From: G039029935 sp039029935
GTDB taxonomy: Bacteria; Chloroflexota; Anaerolineae; Caldilineales; Caldilineaceae
DNA: 13,214 nt
NCBI GenBank assembly: GCA_039029935.1
Contig: JBCCFC010000235.1
Span: forward strand, 1 to 13,214
Direction of reading: 5' to 3'
Program-made: the position numbers and the translations under genes
The notes under the pieces: generated by a model
What the model saw: the letters and a program-made list of their open reading frames with translations, nothing else
What the model was told of the DNA's origin: nothing
Database searches by the model: none
Shown: piece by piece, positions 7,939 to 13,214 of the stretch
Layout: each line of letters opens with the position of its first letter
Position numbering within the stretch: the stretch's first letter is position 1

Positions 7939-7962
7939 GCAACGAAAGTCCTAATGTGTTGT

Positions 7963-8097
7963 TCAAGATTTTAGTTTGGTTGTCGCCTGTGCAGAATTAT
8001 GCAGCACATAGTTGAGTCCACTCAATAATTTCTCCATATCAGACTCAGTATAATCGTTATAGCGGTCGGTTTTGCTATCATGCCCTCCTTCATCCAT
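7963..8097 (-). CDS. Candidate 44-residue small protein upstream of the dehydrogenase
   Basis: A short open frame runs from ATG at 8097 to TGA at 7963, ending 24 bases before the dehydrogenase start on the same strand. It encodes a hydrophilic peptide beginning MDEGGHDSKTDRYNDY, followed by a likely amphipathic helix around MEKLLSGLNYVLHNSA (21-36) and a basic end TTKLKS. The composition looks protein-like and not like random intergenic translation. There is no membrane segment, cysteine motif or recognised family. A promoter-like site (8120-8147) lies just upstream, which would leave a leader of only about 16 bases and no evident Shine-Dalgarno site; GTG at 8103 is another possible start. 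It could be a small accessory or regulatory protein, or a chance frame in the leader of the dehydrogenase gene. Confidence 0.4.
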   Translation of the reverse strand: MDEGGHDSKTDRYNDYTESDMEKLLSGLNYVLHNSAQATTKLKS

Positions 8098-8119
8098 CAA
8101 CACAGAACATAGTGCCTAT

Positions 8120-8147
8120 AGTATAGCATAGAAGAGTGAAGAGTGAA
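8120..8147 (-). promoter_or_regulatory. Possible sigma-70-type promoter for the small ORF and dehydrogenase
   Basis: Read on the minus strand, TTCACT (8142-8147) is followed after 16 bases by TATACT (8120-8125). The -10 matches the consensus at five of six bases and the -35 at four of six. The -35 lies within the 7-bp repeats, so its surroundings may depend on repeat copy number. Confidence 0.4.
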
Positions 8148-8198
8148 GAGTTGAAAAGTTGAAGGGTTGAAGGGTTGAAGGGTTGAAGGGTTGAATAG
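8131..8198. repeat. Adjacent 7-bp and 8-bp tandem repeats
   Basis: Three perfect copies of GAAGAGT (8131-8151) run into six 8-bp units (8151-8198): TTGAAAAG, four perfect TTGAAGGG, then TTGAATAG. The outer 8-bp units are decayed versions of the core. The tract lies 4 bases beyond the end of the kinase gene and directly upstream of the possible promoter at 8120-8147. Perfect short-unit arrays such as the central 32 bases can gain or lose units by slipped-strand mispairing. Confidence 0.9.
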
Positions 8199-8202
8199 TT
8201 AG

Positions 8203-9570
8203 CTATCCATTCTCAACTCTTCTCAATATCTCCCGATTTTCAGGCACATGTTCGAGGAACGATTGCCGCCATTCAGGATTTTCAATATAGCCAACGTGGG
8301 TTTGCAGCCGTTGATGGGCATGGCTCAGGACAATGTTGGCACGACAATCACCCATCGCTGTCAGAATTTCGTTACAGATCAGATGCAGGCGTAGCGGGTG
8401 GGTGCTGTCCATTATGGGTTGGGAATCGGTCAGGTAGTTGAGACAGGGTTCAATATCAATAGAGTCGTCATCCGATGCGAGTAGCATATGTCCCCATGCA
8501 ATCCCAGCAAGGCTTTCATAGGTCTCATGCGAATCAGTCAGCGATGCGGCTTCTTTGTTTTCGATAAACTCATTGCGAGCCTGTTGATAGGTGTCTAACA
8601 TCGTCTCATAATCGCCCCTGCAATAGGCAGTCCACGCAAGTTGATTCAGGGCAGAGATGATGAAGTTTGTCTCATTTTCCATTTCGGGCAGTTCGATGAC
8701 AGCTTCCCCATCGACAGCTCCCCCAACCTGTGCCACCTGCAACGCAAGCAGCACATCGTTGGCACTTGCATAGCGCGCCTCTGGTTCCTTCGCTAGCAGT
8801 TGCCGTACGATTGGTGCTAGCGATGCAGGCATGTTGTTCAAGTTTGGCTCTGCATCCAATACCCGATCCAAAAATGCATAGTCAAAGGGCGCAAAGGGGT
8901 GTCTCCCTGTCAACAGTTGGGTCATCAACACGCCGATTGCAAAGAGGTCGGCAGCTTTGCTATAGGGAATCCCATCAAACAGTTCGGGAGCCATATACAG
9001 CGGTGTCCCTGCTGACGAACTGTTTGCCGTGTCCGTGGTTGCCGCCAGTCCAAAGTCAAGGACACGCACATCCCCCTGTTGCACCAGCACATTGGCTGGC
9101 TTGAGGTCACGGTGCAGTACCTCTCGTCGATGCAAATAGGCGAGTGCTTGGAGTGTCTGCCGAATTAGGTCGATTTTAACTATGAGTGGTTGTCCCTGTG
9201 CTGCCGCCAGAATATCCTGCCCATTGGCAAGATAGGTCATGGTATAGAAGGGCTGGCGCTGTGCATCAGCGGGTAAACCGCCAAAGCCATAGTCCAAAAC
9301 GCTGATGATGTGTGGGTGGCGTAGCCCTGCCAGAATTTGGAATTCATAGGCCAGGGCCAAGCAAAGGTCTTCTTGTGATGCGCCTGTGGATGTGATGGCG
9401 TGCTGCGGTAGCTGTGTTACATGCTTGAGTGCGATAGCCTCACCTGTTAGCCGGTCAGTGGCACGATAGACAACGCCCATGCCCCCTTGTCCCAATTTTT
9501 CCTGTAGTTGATAACGACCGCTGTTGTATTGGTTCTGCTGATTGATTTGATTTATTTCCATGAACCCCAT
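8203..9570 (-). CDS. Hanks-type Ser/Thr protein kinase with a short TPR-like C-terminal tail
   Basis: This is a soluble eukaryotic-type kinase of 455 residues. The kinase domain (about 20-280) has every catalytic element: glycine loop GQGGMG (27-32), ATP lysine Lys49 in AIALK, Glu76 in helix C, HRDLKPAN (153-160) with catalytic Asp155, DFG (172-174), and APE (194-196). It should be active. There is no transmembrane segment or PASTA repeat. Residues about 300-455 are helical and end with WRQSFLEHVPENREIL (434-449), which resembles the last TPR segment of large PknK-like kinase/ATPase/TPR proteins; the ATPase part is absent. ATG at 9570 or 9561 could start it. A small hairpin, TGGAG/CTCCA (9576-9589), lies just before the start, and I see no strong Shine-Dalgarno site. 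It follows the transglycosylase gene by 53 bases, so it is probably co-transcribed with it and may phosphorylate it or other cell-wall proteins (inference). Confidence 0.93.
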   Translation of the reverse strand: MGFMEINQINQQNQYNSGRYQLQEKLGQGGMGVVYRATDRLTGEAIALKHVTQLPQHAITSTGASQEDLCLALAYEFQILAGLRHPHIISVLDYGFGGLPADAQRQPFYTMTYLANGQDILAAAQGQPLIVKIDLIRQTLQALAYLHRREVLHRDLKPANVLVQQGDVRVLDFGLAATTDTANSSSAGTPLYMAPELFDGIPYSKAADLFAIGVLMTQLLTGRHPFAPFDYAFLDRVLDAEPNLNNMPASLAPIVRQLLAKEPEARYASANDVLLALQVAQVGGAVDGEAVIELPEMENETNFIISALNQLAWTAYCRGDYETMLDTYQQARNEFIENKEAASLTDSHETYESLAGIAWGHMLLASDDDSIDIEPCLNYLTDSQPIMDSTHPLRLHLICNEILTAMGDCRANIVLSHAHQRLQTHVGYIENPEWRQSFLEHVPENREILRRVENG

Positions 9571-9623
9571 TTTAATGGAGGTTTCTCCAGTTTCAAATAT
9601 ACATTTGTTGGAGATGTCTGAAC

Positions 9624-12356
9624 CTACTCTTTCCCATATAACCGCGTATAGTGATACAACCCCTCAGTAATCTTACGTACATAGAGTCGCGGCTCATTCA
9701 CGGTCAAAATCTCTACAAAGAGCGCATCATCCGTCCCCGACTGCGCCCGCCACGCCTCCGAGTTACCCGGCCCGGCATTATACCCAACCAGTGCCGACAC
9801 CAAGTTGCCATCCAGATAATTGCGCGCCCAGTTGAGATAGTATGCGCCAAACGAAACGTTGATGTGGGGTCGATAGACAAGCTCGTTATAGTAGTTGGGA
9901 TAGTTGACCCGATCTGCGATCCATTGACCTGTGTCGGGGATAATCTGCGCCAAGCCTTGGGCGGCAGCAAACGAACGTGCGCCTTCCTCAAAGAGACTCT
10001 CCTGACGGATGAGGCTAAAATAGAGCAGGGGGTTGAGGTTATGGGCAAAGGCTTCGGTTTTGATGAGGTCGGCAAAGGGTTGGGGATAGGCAAATTTTTG
10101 GACATAGATGGGCGTATCTTCAACCAGTTTAGCTGGACTTAATCCCATAAGCTGAACTGCCGCCTTGAGACTGAGGCGATAGACTCCAAGCTTGGAAAAT
10201 TCAGCCATGAGCGTATAGAGGGCATGAGGATCGCCTTGATAGGCATCGTAGACTCGCTCCAGTGCAATCAACGCCTCGGCGCGTTGGTCCAATGCCAACA
10301 ACAGACGGGCTTGCGCAAGATTGATATCCGACTGTACACCTTCAGGCATTGTTGAGAGTACCGCCACATCAATACCGGACCAACTCGCCAGCCACTGTTC
10401 CGCAAAGACCGCACTGCCATCATCGCCAGCCAACGTTGACTTGGGGCCAGCGACATTACCCATAGCTTGCATAGACTGCCCATTGGCGACATCAATGCCC
10501 TGTAATCCATAGGCAGAAAGCACACCATAATAGACATCTGGCGATGCATCCACAACCTGCTGCCACGCGTCATTGGCCTTTTCACGCTCTCCCTGCACTT
10601 TATAGGATCGGCCCAGCCAATAGCCAACCGCCGCTGACCGTTCATCAGGGTAGTCTCGTTGTAGACGTTCGTAGATACCTACAGCCTGTGTGACTTCACC
10701 GCGTTGATATAAGCCAAAGGCGACCAGAGAGAGTGCAATTGGTGCGCGTTCGCTGTCTGGAAAGAGGTCGGCCAATGCAAGAAAATCGAGAGCAGTTTCT
10801 TGCAAATTGCCACTACGATAGGCCATCATGCCGCTCTGCCACAGGGCTTCCGGAGCCTCTGAGTTGTTGTTTTGTTCACGGGCAAAGGTGCGCAGGGTAC
10901 GCCGTGCCGTGATCAAATCACCGAGCCATGCGTGCGTATAGGCTTTGTCAAGCCATGCCTGACCAATACAGGTGCAGTCGGGATAGGTGGCGACGACGTT
11001 GTTGAGCGTTTCTAGTGCCGCCGCGTAGTTGCCCAACTCCATCTGCGCTTGACCAATGCCGTGTAGTGCCTTGCCAGATAGCTCTGGCGTGGCGTCAGCA
11101 GAGTTGCGATAGGCTTCAAAGGCGTTGATGGCGGGGATCCACGCATTGGCCTCTAAGTCAATATAGCCGCGTTGATAAAGGTCAAAGGGAACCTCACGAT
11201 TGACAATTTCGATGAGGGCTGCATAGGCGGCTTGGCTTGTCGGGTCCTCCTCTGTCGCCTGACGCCAGCGGTAAATGGCATCGCCCTCTTCCCCTGCCAA
11301 TGACCATGTTGCCGCCGCCTTGTTTTGGATGCCTGCACGGTAGACACCATTTTGTGCCACAGACAAAATTTCATCATAAGCGGCGATGGCCTCGGTGTAT
11401 TTGGCAGCACCCGTGTAAATCTCCGCCGCCGCCTCTAAATAACGAGCGCGCTGAACACGGTCGCCCGCATCACGTGCTGCGTCCGCCGCATTCTGATAGG
11501 CCAACGCGGCATTTGTTTGGTCCCCCAAAAAGAGATACGCTTGTGCCAATTTTGGGTGGACAGATTCGGCCATTGTCGGGTAATGACCTAAAAATCGATT
11601 GTAGGCAGTGATGGCTTTGCTATATTCTCGCTGACGCAGTTCAAGCGAGCCACGCAGGAATTCACTCTGTTGGCGCAGGCGTATCAACGTGGTCTGACAG
11701 GCTTCATCATTGGCAGGGCAGTCGTCAATCTCAAACAATTGCGTGAGGGCAGTGACAGCGCCGTTGGTGTTGGCCGCGTTGTTGGTATCCGCAAAATAGG
11801 CCAAAATGAGTTGATAGCGCGCCTGCACTGTTGCCAACGGGTCCTCCAATGCATTATCGACAATGAGCGACGAAAGCAATGTTCGTTCAGCGACGTAATT
11901 CCCATAACGATGGAGACGCAGGGCTGTGTCCAATTTTTGTGATGACGAGACTGGTATTGGTGTCGATTGGGGTGCGCTGTTGTTTGGTTCAACCACAATA
12001 GTATCGCCTGAAACATCAGTCTGTAGTTCGACTTTGATATCAGCGGCGATGGCTTGAGCGGTCGCGTCATTTTGGGCAATATGAACAACGGGTTCACTGG
12101 AGTCAGATACATCCTGTGTTGGTACGCTCTCGGCATCTAGTGCAGTGGTGGCAACGGGCCCAGGTGTCGGCAGTGTTGTCACGTCCCCCTCTATGCGCGC
12201 TGGGGCATTGCCACAGCTACGTACGCTGACTGTCAACCCTGTTAATATGAGGGCCGTGATGAGAATTACAAGGACATTGATGGAGAAGGGGGATTGAGTC
12301 GTTTTTTGAGTTCGGGAAAGTGAGGATAATAGACGCGATACAATATTCATGAGCAC
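9624..12356 (-). CDS. Membrane-anchored TPR protein with C-terminal lytic transglycosylase (SLT) domain
   Basis: The enzyme is expected to cleave the MurNAc-GlcNAc bond of peptidoglycan outside the membrane, forming 1,6-anhydro ends. The 910 residues begin with a short basic stretch and one membrane segment (about 25-46). A Thr/Pro/Ser-rich linker (about 50-140) follows, then a long helical TPR superhelix (about 140-740) with units such as AITAYNRFLGHYP and AALETLNNVVATYP. The SLT domain (about 755-905) carries catalytic Glu786 in IRQESLFE, GLAQIIP (801-807), GYNAGPGN (858-865) and YVRKI (892-896). The layout recalls soluble lytic transglycosylase Slt70 with an added anchor. Start: GTG at 12356 has GAAG 5 bases upstream; the in-frame ATG at 12350 is an alternative. 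Cys48 follows the membrane segment but its context is not a good lipobox. The kinase gene lies 53 bases downstream. Confidence 0.92.
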   Translation of the reverse strand: MLMNIVSRLLSSLSRTQKTTQSPFSINVLVILITALILTGLTVSVRSCGNAPARIEGDVTTLPTPGPVATTALDAESVPTQDVSDSSEPVVHIAQNDATAQAIAADIKVELQTDVSGDTIVVEPNNSAPQSTPIPVSSSQKLDTALRLHRYGNYVAERTLLSSLIVDNALEDPLATVQARYQLILAYFADTNNAANTNGAVTALTQLFEIDDCPANDEACQTTLIRLRQQSEFLRGSLELRQREYSKAITAYNRFLGHYPTMAESVHPKLAQAYLFLGDQTNAALAYQNAADAARDAGDRVQRARYLEAAAEIYTGAAKYTEAIAAYDEILSVAQNGVYRAGIQNKAAATWSLAGEEGDAIYRWRQATEEDPTSQAAYAALIEIVNREVPFDLYQRGYIDLEANAWIPAINAFEAYRNSADATPELSGKALHGIGQAQMELGNYAAALETLNNVVATYPDCTCIGQAWLDKAYTHAWLGDLITARRTLRTFAREQNNNSEAPEALWQSGMMAYRSGNLQETALDFLALADLFPDSERAPIALSLVAFGLYQRGEVTQAVGIYERLQRDYPDERSAAVGYWLGRSYKVQGEREKANDAWQQVVDASPDVYYGVLSAYGLQGIDVANGQSMQAMGNVAGPKSTLAGDDGSAVFAEQWLASWSGIDVAVLSTMPEGVQSDINLAQARLLLALDQRAEALIALERVYDAYQGDPHALYTLMAEFSKLGVYRLSLKAAVQLMGLSPAKLVEDTPIYVQKFAYPQPFADLIKTEAFAHNLNPLLYFSLIRQESLFEEGARSFAAAQGLAQIIPDTGQWIADRVNYPNYYNELVYRPHINVSFGAYYLNWARNYLDGNLVSALVGYNAGPGNSEAWRAQSGTDDALFVEILTVNEPRLYVRKITEGLYHYTRLYGKE

Positions 12357-12422
12357 TTATACTTCATTTGGAAATAGCCATTCGCCCAATCGACGTGGCT
12401 GCGTTCAAGATTATCGCATTGC

Positions 12423-12451
12423 ATTATAGGTGGTTCTGTGTGATTCGTCCA
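12423..12451 (-). promoter_or_regulatory. Likely promoter of the transglycosylase-kinase operon
   Basis: On the minus strand TGGACG (12446-12451) and a perfect TATAAT (12423-12428) are separated by 17 bases. Transcription would begin about 60 bases before the gene start at 12356. It faces away from the promoter at 12502-12530. Confidence 0.6.
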
Positions 12452-12501
12452 TATTATGATAATGGCGTAGCATAGACGGAATTTTACTGATTACGCGGCT
12501 C

Positions 12502-12530
12502 TTGATGCAAGCCAGAGAATAGAGTATAAT
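12502..12530 (+). promoter_or_regulatory. Likely promoter of the terminal hypothetical gene
   Basis: TTGATG (12502-12507) and a perfect TATAAT (12525-12530) are separated by exactly 17 bases. The start of transcription would be about 40 bases before the GTG at 12579. Confidence 0.65.
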
Positions 12531-12578
12531 ACTCATGTCAACGTACTCAATCATTGAAATAAGAAGGATTTAACTCCT

Positions 12579-13214
12579 GTGGCAAAGAAAACAAACATAT
12601 CAGAACATCCTTTTGATTCACGTGCAAAGCGGTTTTATACACAACATCACTTGAATATGCACCTACATGCAATCAGTGAATTTGAGATATACTCAAGAGC
12701 AAAGTCAATTGATATTATTTCAGAGTGTACAGAGCAAGATATAAAACGGCTGAAACAAACTTGTTTTTCACATTATCGTCGTGTAAATTCGCTCGAACTC
12801 AAAGGGCCGCACGATGGCTTGACGACAACCGATTTGTCTCAAATTATCACACGTGCATGGGGTTTATCCGGTCGAGATAAAGCTGAACGGAAGGAAACCA
12901 ACGAAGATGCTCCTTTTTTAAGCAAGGAGACAATTCAAGAGATGGCAGACTACCCCAGTAGACGTACTATCACTATCGTTAGTGTGACTCGTCCTGATAA
13001 AATTTTAAATACACCTGAGATTATTCAAGAGTATGGTTTTCATCCAACTCTACGCGAAGGGGTATACAAATCAAGTAAGATAGCGATTCCAATGTGGATT
13101 ATCCACCCAGATGAATTGGCTTTGATTCCAAGAAACTATCCGCTGCTCCCATTGTCTAGAGGCAAGAAACTTCAGCAATTTGTTGAATTGTGTGTCGAGA
13201 AAAAAATGGATTAC
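12579..13214 (+). CDS. Unrecognised protein, N-terminal 212 residues (possible PD-(D/E)XK-like fold), cut by the window end
   Basis: An uninterrupted frame starts at GTG 12579 with AAGGA 10 bases upstream and a good promoter at 12502-12530, and is still open at the last base. I do not recognise the family. The protein starts MAKKTNISEHPFDSRAKRFY. Residues 35-90 alternate predicted strand and helix, with SIDII (43-47), FSHYRR (63-68), NSLELKGPHDGLTTTDL (70-86) and a later strand TITIVSV (130-136). Asp45 together with Glu73-x-Lys75 fits the spacing of a PD-(D/E)XK nuclease core, as in Rpn-like families, but this is pattern matching by eye. The C-terminal part (IPMWIIHPDELALIP, then YPLLPLSRGKKLQQFVE) looks like a conserved domain end. 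Codon use is visibly more AT-rich than in the neighbours, which may indicate transfer. No membrane segment is seen. Confidence 0.75.
   Translation, partial: MAKKTNISEHPFDSRAKRFYTQHHLNMHLHAISEFEIYSRAKSIDIISECTEQDIKRLKQTCFSHYRRVNSLELKGPHDGLTTTDLSQIITRAWGLSGRDKAERKETNEDAPFLSKETIQEMADYPSRRTITIVSVTRPDKILNTPEIIQEYGFHPTLREGVYKSSKIAIPMWIIHPDELALIPRNYPLLPLSRGKKLQQFVELCVEKKMDY

Noticed and set aside
9624..12356. Lipoprotein anchoring through Cys48
   Set aside because: The residues before Cys48 (VRS) do not form a normal lipobox and the hydrophobic segment is better read as a membrane anchor.

Overview
The window looks like ordinary chromosomal DNA of a free-living bacterium, roughly half GC in the coding parts. 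My best guess is Chloroflexota. The reasons are a membrane-anchored TPR/lytic transglycosylase next to a soluble Ser/Thr kinase with a PknK-like tail, and an EgtB whose C-terminus resembles the cyanobacterial/Chloroflexota type. This is family resemblance from memory, not a database result. No rRNA, tRNA, CRISPR array or transposase gene was found.

Layout. A two-gene plus-strand operon (330-2723) encodes EgtD and EgtB, the histidine methyltransferase and sulfoxide synthase of ergothioneine synthesis; 14-bp tandem repeats lie between the genes and carry the egtB ribosome binding site. It converges on a minus-strand operon (4799 down to 3099) encoding an Lrp/AsnC regulator followed by a cystathionine gamma-synthase/lyase. 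The convergent gap holds three copies of a 47-bp nested palindrome and a 120-bp long inverted repeat that includes the stop codon of the PLP-enzyme gene.

Next, all on the minus strand, come a 969-aa FAD/Fe-S 2-hydroxyacid dehydrogenase (5029-7938), a candidate 44-aa small protein just upstream of it (7963-8097), a promoter-like site embedded in 7-bp repeats next to 8-bp repeats (8120-8198), a compact Ser/Thr protein kinase (8203-9570) and a 910-aa membrane-anchored TPR/lytic transglycosylase (9624-12356). The last two probably form one operon. A divergent promoter region (12357-12578) serves the transglycosylase operon and a plus-strand AT-richer gene of unknown function that runs off the window end (12579-13214).

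How the genes relate. EgtD and EgtB supply the first and central steps of ergothioneine synthesis, but egtA, egtC and a dedicated egtE are absent here. The nearby PLP enzyme of sulfur amino-acid metabolism could bear on cysteine supply or, speculatively, on C-S cleavage. The dehydrogenase feeds electrons from a 2-hydroxyacid to the respiratory chain. The kinase and transglycosylase suggest a cell-wall module under phosphorylation control. I see no clearly new multi-gene system. The most unusual material is the structured repeat DNA between genes, the small ORF, the kinase tail and the unrecognised terminal gene.
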